Notes under the pieces: model-generated
Seen by the model: only the letters and a program-made list of their open reading frames with translations
Databases searched by the model: none
What the model was told of the DNA's origin: nothing
Translations under genes and position numbers: made by a program
Origin: Fodinibius salicampi
GTDB taxonomy: Bacteria; Bacteroidota; Rhodothermia; Balneolales; Balneolaceae
Length of the DNA stretch: 64,000 bases
NCBI RefSeq assembly: GCF_039545095.1
Contig: NZ_BAABRS010000001.1
Span: forward strand, 434,001-498,000
Direction: 5' to 3'
Shown here: positions 9,107-18,461 of the stretch, in pieces
How positions within the stretch are numbered: position 1 is the stretch's first letter
Layout of the letters: each line of letters starts with the position of its first letter

Positions 9107-9688
9107 TTAATTTACCCGGCAACAAATAATGATACCGGTAGCCCATGCTAAGCGGCATACATTGAGATGTGAGTATTCATTAAGTGTCTTCAAAAGTTTT
9201 TTCACCTTTTTTTCATGTCCCTCGGGCCAGTTTTGCTGGGGACTCATATCATCGATTATGTAGAATCCTCCAACGTTAAGCAGATCCAGGGTTTCATCCA
9301 GCAAACTATACTTACCCGGCCAGGCATCCGCGAAAATCAGATCATAATAATTGGGCTGTGCCTGCCTGATAAAATCTCCTCCATCACAGTTGTGAAATGT
9401 AAGGCGTTTATCATGCCCAAGATGTCGCCGGGCAATTTCAAGGACTGTATTATCATTATCAACTGAGTCGAGCAGCGAAGACGGATGCATGCCGGAGAGA
9501 AGCCAGGCTGTCGAAAGCCCCGTCCCGGTTCCCAATTCAAGGAAACGTCCACCGGGTTTGGAGCTAACGAGTGTACGCAACAGTGATCCTGTTTTACGTT
9601 CAGAAGGCATCGTAAAGTCACTCTTTTTAGTATCCTGTTCAATGGACTTGAGGGCCTCTGGAATTTGTTGGAATGCAGTATCTTTCAT
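9107..9688 (-). CDS. Class I SAM-dependent methyltransferase, O-methyltransferase-like
   Basis: 193 residues. The SAM-binding motif LELGTGTGLST is near residue 51, motif II SVDND follows, and motif IV DLIFADAWPGKY resembles the catechol O-methyltransferase family (COG4122). The substrate cannot be told from the sequence. It is transcribed toward the small membrane protein gene (convergent, about 28 bases apart) and lies 266 bases downstream of the menaquinone operon on the same strand. It is not MenG/UbiE by sequence. Confidence 0.85.
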   Translation of the reverse strand: MKDTAFQQIPEALKSIEQDTKKSDFTMPSERKTGSLLRTLVSSKPGGRFLELGTGTGLSTAWLLSGMHPSSLLDSVDNDNTVLEIARRHLGHDKRLTFHNCDGGDFIRQAQPNYYDLIFADAWPGKYSLLDETLDLLNVGGFYIIDDMSPQQNWPEGHEKKVKKLLKTLNEYSHLNVCRLAWATGIIICCRVN

Positions 9689-9742
9689 AATGTAGCTGTT
9701 AATTAAGTGCTAGCTGATGGAACATAATCCTTGTTGCTACCG

Positions 9743-9782
9743 CGAAGTACCCAATATCTCTATCCCGATATAGGGTACTTCG
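9743..9782. repeat. Inverted repeat in the gap between menB and the methyltransferase gene
   Basis: CGAAGTACCC at 9743-9752 pairs with GGGTACTTCG at 9773-9782, with an inner ATATC/GATAT extension. There is no T-run on either side, so it is not a standard terminator. It could be an RNA processing or end-protection hairpin for the men transcript, or an operator. The rest of 9689-9954 shows nothing recognisable. Confidence 0.5.
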
Positions 9783-9954
9783 GGGTAGGGAAGTTATCTA
9801 TATCAGGGAAGGACCCAGCAGAAATACTATTCGGTGCCTGAGTAGATGGTAGCGATGAAGTAGATCTGACCCATTTAGAATTGTTGCAATACTATATCTT
9901 CAAACACGGCTAGTATCAGAGACTTGCCGAATTTTATATGACCTTTAATAATTA

Positions 9955-10788
9955 CTAACCAATCCAGGGGTAATTATCCCAGTTCGGCTTTCGTTTTTCC
10001 AAAAAGGCATCGCGTCCTTCTTCAGCTTCATCCGTCATGTAAGCCAGTCGTGTAGCTTCGCCGGAAAATACCTGTTGGCCTACCATGCCGTCATCCACTA
10101 AATTGAAGGCGTATTTGATCATTCGTATTGCAGTGGGACTTTTTTCCAGGATCTCCTGCGCCCACTGATAAGCCGTTTCTTCCAGTTCTTCATGGGGAAC
10201 GACTTCGTTTACCATGCCCATATCAAAAGCTTCCTGGGCAGAGTAGTTACGCCCCAAAAAGAATATTTCCCGTGCCTTTTTCTGCCCTATTTGCCGCGCG
10301 AGCAGGGCAGAGCCATACCCACCGTCGAAGCTAGCTACGTCGGCATCGGTTTGTTTGAAAATAGCGTGTTCTTTACTGGCCAGCGTTAAGTCACAAACTA
10401 CGTGGAGACTATGTCCGCCGCCGACCGCCCAGCCGGGAACTACGGCAATCACCACCTTGCCCATAAAGCGGATAAGCCGTTGCAGATCAAGCACATTGAG
10501 GCGCGGCGTTCCGGCATCATCCTTGTAGCCGGCTTTCCCGCGTACGTTCTGGTCGCCGCCGGAGCAAAACGCCCATTTTCCGTCTTTGGGAGAAGGCCCT
10601 TCGCCGGTAAGTAAAACCACGCCTATATTTTGATCTTCTCGCACATTCAGAAAGGCCTCCTGTAGTTCAAAGAGCGTTTTGGGACGGAAGGCATTGCGGA
10701 TTTCAGGTCGGTTAATAGCGATGCGTGCCACGCCGTTCGATTTTTTAAAAGTGATGTCGTCGTATTTTTTAACCGTTGTCCAGTTCAT
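9955..10788 (-). CDS. menB: 1,4-dihydroxy-2-naphthoyl-CoA synthase
   Basis: 277 residues, crotonase fold, usual MenB length. It closes the naphthoquinone ring from o-succinylbenzoyl-CoA in menaquinone synthesis. Typical MenB features are the CSGGDQNVRG stretch in the oxyanion-hole region, PGWAVGGGHSLHVVCDLTLAS, TDADVASFDGGYGS and the C-terminal RKPNWDNYPWIG, which separates MenB from other crotonases. It is the last gene of menF-menD-menH-menB, 13 bases after menH. Downstream genes menC, menE and menA are not in the window. Confidence 0.97.
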   Translation of the reverse strand: MNWTTVKKYDDITFKKSNGVARIAINRPEIRNAFRPKTLFELQEAFLNVREDQNIGVVLLTGEGPSPKDGKWAFCSGGDQNVRGKAGYKDDAGTPRLNVLDLQRLIRFMGKVVIAVVPGWAVGGGHSLHVVCDLTLASKEHAIFKQTDADVASFDGGYGSALLARQIGQKKAREIFFLGRNYSAQEAFDMGMVNEVVPHEELEETAYQWAQEILEKSPTAIRMIKYAFNLVDDGMVGQQVFSGEATRLAYMTDEAEEGRDAFLEKRKPNWDNYPWIG

Positions 10789-10801
10789 AATTATTCGTGA
10801 G

Positions 10802-11626
10802 TTAGTCTAAAGTAAATTTATTGATAAATTGATTTATGGTATCCGCAAACTGTGTGGGATTATCCAGGTGGACCCTATGACCGGCTTTGATGGATTGAAA
10901 CGTAGTATTGGGAAATTGTTTCTCCAAATAGCGGTTTATGCGCTGGTATTTCTTATCCGCTGTACCAGCTATTAAAAGAACCGGTAAATCCAGTTGTTTG
11001 ATATCACTGCAGGCCGGAGTCATTGATCCGGTACCAAATCCTCGTAAGGAAGCTGCCAGACTGGTGGGCGATTGGGCCAACTGAATCTGGTGATACTCCT
11101 GCATTAACGATTTATTAACAGACACAGGAGACTTAAACAAATCTAACTCTTTCCATCTGGATATAAAATGCTGGAAATCGGTTTCAATTTGATTCGCTCT
11201 TTTGTTGTCGGTCTTTATTCGCTCCTTACGTTTCGCTGGATCAGTGATTCCACAGGTAGTGCTTTCCAATATCAGCCCTTCAAACTCCCCGGATGTATGG
11301 AGTGCCGTTTTCAACGCCAGTCTTCCGCCCATGCTATAGCCGTGGATATATAATTTTTCTACCTCAAGGTGATTTATGAAAGCTTTAATGTCGGCTATTT
11401 GGTGTTGCTCATCATAGCGATATTCGGATGCAGGTTTGGATGATTCTCCATAGCCGAGCAGATCAAGAGTTACGGGATTACAAAAACTACGCAGATCGTC
11501 CATCAGATGATTGAACACACGATGATCGCCCATAAAGCCATGGAGCATCAGCAGGAAGGGGAGCCCTGCTTTTTGCTGATGGATGCAATAGGTATAATTT
11601 TGCTGATTGAGTTCAATGGTTTCCAT
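10802..11626 (-). CDS. menH: Alpha/beta hydrolase, probable SHCHC synthase
   Basis: 274 residues from the ATG at 11626, which follows the menD stop by 2 bases. Longer forms run back into menD. Alpha/beta-hydrolase motifs: LLMLHGFMGD near the start, a nucleophile elbow GYSMGGRLA, an aspartate in LLIAGTADKKY, and a late histidine in AGHRVHLDNP. MenH eliminates pyruvate to give 2-succinyl-6-hydroxy-2,4-cyclohexadiene-1-carboxylate. The name rests mainly on its position between menD and menB. Confidence 0.9.
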   Translation of the reverse strand: METIELNQQNYTYCIHQQKAGLPFLLMLHGFMGDHRVFNHLMDDLRSFCNPVTLDLLGYGESSKPASEYRYDEQHQIADIKAFINHLEVEKLYIHGYSMGGRLALKTALHTSGEFEGLILESTTCGITDPAKRKERIKTDNKRANQIETDFQHFISRWKELDLFKSPVSVNKSLMQEYHQIQLAQSPTSLAASLRGFGTGSMTPACSDIKQLDLPVLLIAGTADKKYQRINRYLEKQFPNTTFQSIKAGHRVHLDNPTQFADTINQFINKFTLD

Positions 11627-11628
11627 AA

Positions 11629-13329
11629 CTAGAAATTCCAAAGTTTCTTGCGGAGCGCCATGGAAGCATCCGAATTCGTACGGCATTCGATAACCGAGAG
11701 ACGAGGGTGCCGCTCTTGCCATTTCTGGAGATCAAATTCCCATAAGGCTGAAAGATCAGCAATCTGGTGGTAGTCAATACCGTAGGATTGTACCAATTGC
11801 TGGATATCAGCAGATTGCGGCGTTTCGAAATACTCTTCAAAATAGTCTTTATGCTTTTTGATCGGAAGCATCCGGAAAATGGAACCTCCACTATTATTGA
11901 CCACAACAATAGTTAGGTTTTGGGTTACCATTTTATGGTTCAGCAGGGCATTTGTATCGTGCAGGAATGCCAGGTCACCAATAAAAAGGATTCCCGGTTT
12001 TTGAAGGCCGGCACTCAGGCCAATGGTGGTGGAGATCACTCCGTCAATGCCGCTGGCGCCCCGGTTCAGAAATAGCGGGTGCCGGTTGACATTCCGGCCA
12101 AAAAGTTGGATATCCCGCGCGGGAAATGAGTTGGATACGGCAATGAAATACTCATCTCCGCATTGAGGAAGCAACTGATGAAACAGGTGTCCATCAGTTA
12201 GTTCTGCTGTTTCATTAATATTCTTTTTAAGGTAATTTCTAAAACTGTAATCTGTTTTTTTCCACTGATTAATCCACTCTTTGTTATCCGAATGATTTAC
12301 TTGCTCAATAGCAATGGGGCGACCTAGCCAGGGGAGATGCCTGCTTCCGGCAAAGGTGGCATCCTGCCAGTCAGTGGTACTTGCAAAATGGAAATGGTGA
12401 TCGGTATCCCAATTTCGGAGCGCCAGTTCAACTGCTTTTGACGTAGGCTGGAAGCCAAAACGCAGTATTAAATCGGGCTGTAAATTATTCCGGACATCGG
12501 AACTCTTCAGAAATCCCGCAAAGCCATTGATAGCATAGTCAGTTTCAGCAGTTGATTCGGAAAGTACGGGACAGTCTAATTGTTCGGCCAGACTGGCAAT
12601 AGATTGGGTATCATCTTCTGGAGCAAGGGGACCGATTATGATAAGTGGCCTGGAGCTGGATGCAATAGCTTTTTGAACGCCATTTGGCAAGTGATAAATC
12701 TCTTGGCGGAATTGTGTTAAGGTACTAGTGTTCACAGTTGTTTCCCGGTTTTCCTTTTCCGTTTCTTTTACAAAATCGGGTGTGGGTTCGAGGGGTTTTC
12801 GGAAAGGAAAATTAAGATGTACGGGTCCCCGACGTTGCTGTGAAATACCTGCCGATTGACGGGCAAGCATTTTCAATCGTTTAAGGTCTTTTTCGTCAGC
12901 ATGTGGTTCTCCCACTTCATGAAAGAAGACCGGGTAATCTCCAAACAATTTAATTTGATCGATAGCCTGGTTGGCTCCCGTTGACCGTAAATGCGGGGGA
13001 CGATCAGCAGTGGCAATAATAAGTGGAACACCCGATTGGCGGGCTTCTATAACAGCCGGGTAATAATTAGATGCGGCGGTTCCGGAAGTACAAACAAGTA
13101 TCGCAGGTTTGCCCGTGGCCTTTCCTATGCCCAAAGCAGTAAAGGCTGCCGATCGTTCATCCAAAATAATATGTTTTTGCAGCTTTGGATGAGCCGCTGC
13201 AGCCATGGTAAGGGGAGTGGACCGTGAACCCGGGGAAATAACCACATGACGAACCCCGGATGTCAACAGGCTGCGAATAAAAATCGTAGCCCAGTAAAAC
13301 GAAATGTTTCTTGTTTCCAGATCAGTCAT
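11629..13329 (-). CDS. menD: SEPHCHC synthase (thiamine diphosphate enzyme)
   Basis: 566 residues, normal length. It adds the succinic-semialdehyde unit of 2-oxoglutarate to isochorismate. N-terminal ThDP region HVVISPGSRSTPLTMAA with the usual GSRS, then VLVCTSGTAASNYYPAV, a central domain, and a C-terminal cofactor region NRGASGIDGVISTTIGLSAG followed by FIGDLAFLHD and NNSGGSIF. I place the start at ATG 13329, overlapping the menF end by 8 bases, in preference to a TTG at 13335. The overlap suggests translational coupling. Confidence 0.95.
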   Translation of the reverse strand: MTDLETRNISFYWATIFIRSLLTSGVRHVVISPGSRSTPLTMAAAAHPKLQKHIILDERSAAFTALGIGKATGKPAILVCTSGTAASNYYPAVIEARQSGVPLIIATADRPPHLRSTGANQAIDQIKLFGDYPVFFHEVGEPHADEKDLKRLKMLARQSAGISQQRRGPVHLNFPFRKPLEPTPDFVKETEKENRETTVNTSTLTQFRQEIYHLPNGVQKAIASSSRPLIIIGPLAPEDDTQSIASLAEQLDCPVLSESTAETDYAINGFAGFLKSSDVRNNLQPDLILRFGFQPTSKAVELALRNWDTDHHFHFASTTDWQDATFAGSRHLPWLGRPIAIEQVNHSDNKEWINQWKKTDYSFRNYLKKNINETAELTDGHLFHQLLPQCGDEYFIAVSNSFPARDIQLFGRNVNRHPLFLNRGASGIDGVISTTIGLSAGLQKPGILFIGDLAFLHDTNALLNHKMVTQNLTIVVVNNSGGSIFRMLPIKKHKDYFEEYFETPQSADIQQLVQSYGIDYHQIADLSALWEFDLQKWQERHPRLSVIECRTNSDASMALRKKLWNF

Positions 13330-14779
13330 ATTCAAAAGCCGAGAGCATGGGTCTCAATTTCAAATTGGTTTCTTCCCATTCCGATTGGGCGTCAGAGTCT
13401 GCAACAATTCCGCATCCTGCAAAAAAGTGCGCATGGGTGCCGTTTAAAAGTCCACTTCGGATGGCTACAGCAAATTCTCCGTTACCGCTGCCGTTAAGCC
13501 AGCCTATGGGACCAGCATACCATCCCCTGTCAAAATTTTCAAACTCTTTTATATGAGGAGCGGCCTCTTCCCAGGGATAGCCGCCAACGGCTGGTGTAGG
13601 ATGGAGTTGTTGCAGCACCGACATAACATTAACATCAGGCTTGAGGTCAGCACGTATGGGAGTATATAGGTGTTGCACATTGGAAAGCTTTTTAACTTTG
13701 GGTTGCTCCTCCCTGTAAACAGTATGTGCCAGGGATTTGAGTCGTTGTTCTATATCGCGTACTACAAATTGGTGTTCCTTCTGGTTCTTTGAACTAAAAG
13801 AGAGATTCTGTGCCAAAGCTGAATCCTCTTCGGGGGTTTGTCCCCGCTGTATACTTCCCGCCAAGGCTTCGGTAAAAAGTTTGCCGTCTTTAAAAGAGGC
13901 CAATTTTTCTGGGGTAGCTCCCAAAAAAGTGTGATCTTCATCTTGGCGAACAAGAAAGCAGCTGCAATTGGGATATTGCTCTCTTAGCCGGGAAATGAAT
14001 CTGACGGCCGATTGTTTCGATTCGTAGGGCACGGAAATCTGTCGGGCAAGTACGATTTTTTGGAACTTCTGTTCATCAATAAAATCGACGGATCGATTTA
14101 CGGAAGTTTCCCACTCCTTGTAATTGGGGCTTGATTCCGGGAAGGAACGGTTATTTTTATATTCTGAGTCTCTCGGACTGTTGTTTTCTGAATTGAAAGA
14201 CTGCTTTTTGTCCGGTACGTTCTCAATCCGCCGGATAACTTCTTGATGCAGTTCATCAGGGTTGTCAAATGTATCCAAGTGAAAGGTCAGTGTCAGAAGA
14301 GTATGCTCAGAATCTTGCACTATCAGCCATTTGGGTACCACTAGGGATGCAGCTTCAAAAGAGTCCCATAGCGGTTGCTGCATTTCATCAAAAAAAGAGA
14401 ATCCCCCTAAAAACATGAGTCCCGCGCAGGGATGAGAAAGAGCTGAAAAAGTTGCAGTAGAAGATATAACTTCCTGTTGCTGTTCCTGAATATCTGAAAA
14501 CCGGTCGGTGCCCGCAGACGAAAGTTTTATAAGGCTTTCCCCGGCAACAATTGAAAATTGTTTTGAAGGTTGTTCCCAATAATAGCAGAAACCTTCTTGT
14601 TTATATACCGAAGACAGGAGGGAAAGGGGATCGGTATTGTCAACAGGAAAAGTAAATACAGCTTGTTGTATACTCGGCTGTTGAAATAAATCTTTAATAA
14701 ATTCTTTCAGGTGTTGATCGGCCTTTTGTGCCGAATCTAACGCCAAAACGGGTATGGTTGATTTTAAATCGGTATCCAT
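13322..14779 (-). CDS. menF: Isochorismate synthase
   Basis: 485 residues. The C-terminal chorismate-binding domain is clear: KIVLARQ, FLGATPEKLASF, LAGSIQRGQTPEED, LHPTPAVGGYPWEEA, FDRGWYAGPIGWLNGSGNGEFAVAIRS. The N-terminal 200 residues are less conserved, as in other MenF proteins. It converts chorismate to isochorismate, the entry to the menaquinone branch, and is the first gene of the minus-strand men operon. An anthranilate or aminodeoxychorismate synthase is ruled out by the HPTPAVGG region and by its neighbours. Confidence 0.95.
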   Translation of the reverse strand: MDTDLKSTIPVLALDSAQKADQHLKEFIKDLFQQPSIQQAVFTFPVDNTDPLSLLSSVYKQEGFCYYWEQPSKQFSIVAGESLIKLSSAGTDRFSDIQEQQQEVISSTATFSALSHPCAGLMFLGGFSFFDEMQQPLWDSFEAASLVVPKWLIVQDSEHTLLTLTFHLDTFDNPDELHQEVIRRIENVPDKKQSFNSENNSPRDSEYKNNRSFPESSPNYKEWETSVNRSVDFIDEQKFQKIVLARQISVPYESKQSAVRFISRLREQYPNCSCFLVRQDEDHTFLGATPEKLASFKDGKLFTEALAGSIQRGQTPEEDSALAQNLSFSSKNQKEHQFVVRDIEQRLKSLAHTVYREEQPKVKKLSNVQHLYTPIRADLKPDVNVMSVLQQLHPTPAVGGYPWEEAAPHIKEFENFDRGWYAGPIGWLNGSGNGEFAVAIRSGLLNGTHAHFFAGCGIVADSDAQSEWEETNLKLRPMLSAFEYD

Positions 14780-14926
14780 AAAGATTACAACTGAAGAATA
14801 ACTTTCAGAACTTTCAATAAAAATTGAAAATAACTTATTCTTCCGTAAATGTCATCCTTATTTAGCAGAGAAGTGTCTCAACGAATAAAACAATTACTGG
14901 ATAGCCAATAATCGGTAAGTTTAAAA

Positions 14927-15202
14927 CTATTTGGCCTCGTCTGCCTCGTTCGATTCAAATGGATTGTAAATGCCGTATTCTGAGGGATCATATTCGGCCA
15001 ATGCAAAAAAATGTTTCCATGCTTCTTTGCTGTTGCCATTTTCGTCAACCCAGTTAGGGTGACTCTGTTTGATGAGACCAACGGCACGCTTGGCGTATTC
15101 AATGCGTTCCTCCTCATCTTTAATGCGTGGGAGGGAGGCGATCATGCGATCCAGATTTGAACCGCAATCAAAATCTTTAGGTTTCTTTTGTTCTATAAAC
15201 AT
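14927..15202 (-). CDS. Small DUF4290-like protein
   Basis: 91 residues, soluble. The pattern CGSNLDRMI, then IKDEEERIEYAKRAVGLI, then a tryptophan-containing HPNW and KHFFALAEY, and finally YNPFE resembles the Bacteroidota-specific DUF4290 family (YGRNIQKM ... REERN ... LWDHL ... YPYE). The biochemical role of that family is unknown. It is 147 bases upstream of menF on the same strand and divergent from the following PLP enzyme gene. Confidence 0.7.
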   Translation of the reverse strand: MFIEQKKPKDFDCGSNLDRMIASLPRIKDEEERIEYAKRAVGLIKQSHPNWVDENGNSKEAWKHFFALAEYDPSEYGIYNPFESNEADEAK

Positions 15203-15356
15203 GCTTTAAGGATAAAATCTATTTTTTGTTTGCAAAGAAGATAAGACGCTTGGCCATCGAAATAAAGAGGAATTCGGTGGATTTCCACAAAATCCCTATA
15301 TTATGGAATAATTTCCTAAATAAATTGAACATTAATTTAAGCTCAGAAATTGTCGG

Positions 15357-16340
15357 ATGTACTATAACTCAATACTGGAAACAATCGGTAATACGCCCTT
15401 AATAAAGCTGAATAATCTAGCTGATGATCTTCAGGGGACGGTTCTTGTTAAAGTTGAATACTTTAATCCGGGCCATAGTGTAAAGGATCGTATCGGATTA
15501 AAAATGATTGAGGATGCAGAAAAAGAAGGATTGATCGAGCCTGGCGGGACCATTATTGAAGGTACTTCCGGCAATACCGGAATGGGATTAGCATTAGCTG
15601 CCGTAATCAAAGGATATGACTGCATTTTTACAACGACCGATAAGCAAAGTAAAGCAAAACTTGATATGCTGAGGGCCTTGGGAGCTGAAGTAAAAGTATG
15701 CCCTACAGATGTAGAGCCCGATGACCCCCGGAGTTACTATTCCGTAGCAAAAAGGCTAAGCGAAGAGATACCAAATTCCTATTATCCCAACCAGTACGAT
15801 AATCCCAGCAATACCCAGGCTCATTATGAGACAACAGGTCCTGAAATATGGGAGCAAACAGAGGGAAATGTAACCCATTATGTTGCAGGTATGGGTACCG
15901 GAGGAACGATTTCTGGCACTTCAAAGTATCTGAAGGAGCAAAACGAAGATATCCAAACGATAGGGGTAGACAGTAAAGGATCGGTTTATAAAAAGTATTT
16001 TGAAACAGGCGAATTCGATAAAGATGAGATTCATCCCTATCTGACTGAGGGAATTGGAGAAGATATTATTCCCGAAAACATGGATTTTGATCTTATTGAT
16101 GCAGTTATGCAGGTAAATGATGAAAATGCATTTATTACGACCCGCAAGCTGGCACAAGAAGAAGGCTTGTTTGTGGGGGGATCCTGCGGCGCAGCGGTCT
16201 ATGGAGCCTTAGAATATGCCCGTTCCGGAGATTTTGGTGAAGATGATTTGATGGTGATTATATTACCCGACAGCGGAACCCGGTATGTATCTAAAATATT
16301 TAACGACAAGTGGATGCAAGAAAAAGGGTTTCTGGATTAA
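15357..16340 (+). CDS. PLP-dependent cystathionine beta-synthase / cysteine synthase
   Basis: 327 residues, fold-type II. TIGNTPLIKL opens the protein, the PLP lysine lies in HSVKDRIG, the phosphate and carboxylate loop is EGTSGNTGMGLALAA, and a glycine loop AGMGTGGTISGT follows. The sequence, including GLKMIEDAE, ALGAEV, YDNPSNTQAHYETT and the end ILPDSGTRYVSKIFNDKWMQEKGF, is closer to the catalytic domain of cystathionine beta-synthase than to typical CysK. It lacks CBS regulatory domains. It could condense serine with homocysteine or O-acetylserine with sulfide. Confidence 0.9.
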   Translation: MYYNSILETIGNTPLIKLNNLADDLQGTVLVKVEYFNPGHSVKDRIGLKMIEDAEKEGLIEPGGTIIEGTSGNTGMGLALAAVIKGYDCIFTTTDKQSKAKLDMLRALGAEVKVCPTDVEPDDPRSYYSVAKRLSEEIPNSYYPNQYDNPSNTQAHYETTGPEIWEQTEGNVTHYVAGMGTGGTISGTSKYLKEQNEDIQTIGVDSKGSVYKKYFETGEFDKDEIHPYLTEGIGEDIIPENMDFDLIDAVMQVNDENAFITTRKLAQEEGLFVGGSCGAAVYGALEYARSGDFGEDDLMVIILPDSGTRYVSKIFNDKWMQEKGFLD

Positions 16341-16359
16341 ATTACCATATCCAAAATCT

Positions 16360-18453
16360 ATGCGCTTTATTACCCACAGTATTTTGTTGATGGGGATTGG
16401 GCTCTTATTTGGGGTTTCAAATATTAATGTCCAAAATTTTGAGCGCAGTGTAGCTGTTCTTGAAATAAATAACGAGCAAACCGGCAACCCGGATCTAGCC
16501 AAGACATTATCTGTCAGGTATATGGCGGAGGTTGCCGGTGTTCCGTTTGAGATAACTCAAAATTTTGAACGAGCTATTGAGCACTCAGTGCTTATTGCCA
16601 CGGAGGGATTTAATGAAACAAACCTTTCCAACGTAGAACGGGATATACTTAGAAATTATGTCGATAATGGAGGAGTGTTAATATCACCTAATTTTAAGGA
16701 TTCCAATCTTTTTGATGTCTTTGGGATTCATAATGAAGAATATTCGCGAAGCCGAAAGTCGATCACTTTTGAGGTAGATGAGTTTGATCAGATTTATCAG
16801 CTATTTAATGAGCCACGGGAAGAACAAGTTCCTTTGGGAAGCCAATCTACTGAAAATGTGATTTTAAGCAGGGCCTATTTTCAGGACGGCGCTGAAATTT
16901 TGGCAACGTTTGATGATGGCAATCCTGCTATAACCCGCAATAGTTATGGAGAGGGCTATGCATATGCTATTGGTATTTCTTTTCGAGATGTTATTGTAAG
17001 GAATCAGCTGGGGCTGGATTTTTCGGCCAACAGGGATTACTCTAATGCTTTTGAGCCTGGAGCTGATGTCTATTCGCTTATGTTACGAGGTATATTTGCA
17101 GAACACATTCCCTTTTTGGTTTGGAAACATACTTCTCCCTCAAATACCAGTTCCTCTGTAATTCTCACGCATGATGTGGATAGCGAAAGCAGTATGAAGG
17201 TTATGAATCGATTCGCCGAATTTCAAAACGGTCGCGGGATAACTGCCACTTATTTTATCACTACGCATTATATTCATGATGCTCTTGACGGTGACTATTA
17301 CACTGCATACAGAGATTCTATTGCAAAGCTTGACGAACAAGGGCAGAACATTGGAAGCCATGCTGTAGGTCATTTTCCAGATTTCGATAATCTCCCCGTT
17401 GGCAATCTGGGCGAAACTAAATCAAGCTATAATCCTACACACAGTAATGGAGAAACACAGGGCGCCACATTAGCCGGAGAGCTGGAGGTTTCGAAAAATC
17501 TTTTAAGTCAGGATGCATCTCAGGATCAGAAAATCCAATCATTTCGGGCACCTCACCTGTTGTTCCACGACAAGTTGATTAATATGCTTGATACCCTGGA
17601 TTATAAATATAACTCAACCTTTTCGGCTAACAACATTATGACCTCTTTTCCCTATTACAGTTTGAAGGACCGGTCTTTTTCCGGGGAGGAGACGGGATTA
17701 CTTGAAATACCGCTTACTATTTCTGATGTGATTGACGGGGAATTTGACGGGAATAATTATGAAGAGGTAGTGAGTTTATGGTTAGAAGTAACAAAAAAAT
17801 ATGATGCAAATTCCTCACCGACTGTTTTATTAATACATCCAAACAGGGATTATAAATTGAGGGCTTTAAAGAATTATTTGGATCGCTTACCTCCGGATAT
17901 GGGTATTGAATCCATTGAGTCGTTTGGGCAATTCTGGAATCAAAGAAATAAAGTTCGTTTTGAAAGTTATTTAGAAAACAATACTCTCAATATTCACTTG
18001 TTAAACAAAGTTCCGGAATTTAATAGGATCTCATTCAAGATAGAAAATGGGATGGAGTTGGATGAAGTACACGTGTACGATACAGAAGGTAGTCAGTTAT
18101 CGCTTCAATCTGAGCAATCAGATAATGGCTCTCTTCTGGTTTATACAATGCAAGAATCAGATGAGACCTCCGAATCCGATAGCTTACCAAAGCCGGTTGT
18201 TTTATACCCAAATTATCCCAATCCTTTTAGTGGCACAACCACAATACCTTATGACTTAAAAGAAGATTCGAATGTTACTTTGGAAATATATACCATACTG
18301 GGAGAGAAAATAGTGGTATTAGTTGATGAAGATCGGGAAAAAGGACCTCATTGGGTAGATTTTAATGCAGAAAATCTTTCAAGTGGCATATATTTATATA
18401 AGCTTAAGGTAAATTCATACGTAGGAACTGGAAAGCTAACTTTAATTAAATAG
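16360..18453 (+). CDS. Secreted NodB-type polysaccharide deacetylase-like protein with type IX sorting tail
   Basis: 697 residues from ATG 16360; an upstream in-frame start at 16285 would overlap the previous gene and spoil the signal peptide. After the signal peptide, residues about 30-250 look like a glutamine-amidotransferase-like (Rossmann) domain. The deacetylase part has the metal motif HDVD (His271, Asp272, Asp274) and H-x3-H in SHAVGH (His334, His338), then FRAPHL and LLIHPN. The last 85 residues are a type IX secretion C-terminal domain (YPNYPNPF, LSSGIYLYKL, GKLTLIK). The acting sugar is unknown; surface glycan or peptidoglycan remodelling is plausible. Confidence 0.83.
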   Translation: MRFITHSILLMGIGLLFGVSNINVQNFERSVAVLEINNEQTGNPDLAKTLSVRYMAEVAGVPFEITQNFERAIEHSVLIATEGFNETNLSNVERDILRNYVDNGGVLISPNFKDSNLFDVFGIHNEEYSRSRKSITFEVDEFDQIYQLFNEPREEQVPLGSQSTENVILSRAYFQDGAEILATFDDGNPAITRNSYGEGYAYAIGISFRDVIVRNQLGLDFSANRDYSNAFEPGADVYSLMLRGIFAEHIPFLVWKHTSPSNTSSSVILTHDVDSESSMKVMNRFAEFQNGRGITATYFITTHYIHDALDGDYYTAYRDSIAKLDEQGQNIGSHAVGHFPDFDNLPVGNLGETKSSYNPTHSNGETQGATLAGELEVSKNLLSQDASQDQKIQSFRAPHLLFHDKLINMLDTLDYKYNSTFSANNIMTSFPYYSLKDRSFSGEETGLLEIPLTISDVIDGEFDGNNYEEVVSLWLEVTKKYDANSSPTVLLIHPNRDYKLRALKNYLDRLPPDMGIESIESFGQFWNQRNKVRFESYLENNTLNIHLLNKVPEFNRISFKIENGMELDEVHVYDTEGSQLSLQSEQSDNGSLLVYTMQESDETSESDSLPKPVVLYPNYPNPFSGTTTIPYDLKEDSNVTLEIYTILGEKIVVLVDEDREKGPHWVDFNAENLSSGIYLYKLKVNSYVGTGKLTLIK

Positions 18454-18461
18454 AAATTGAT

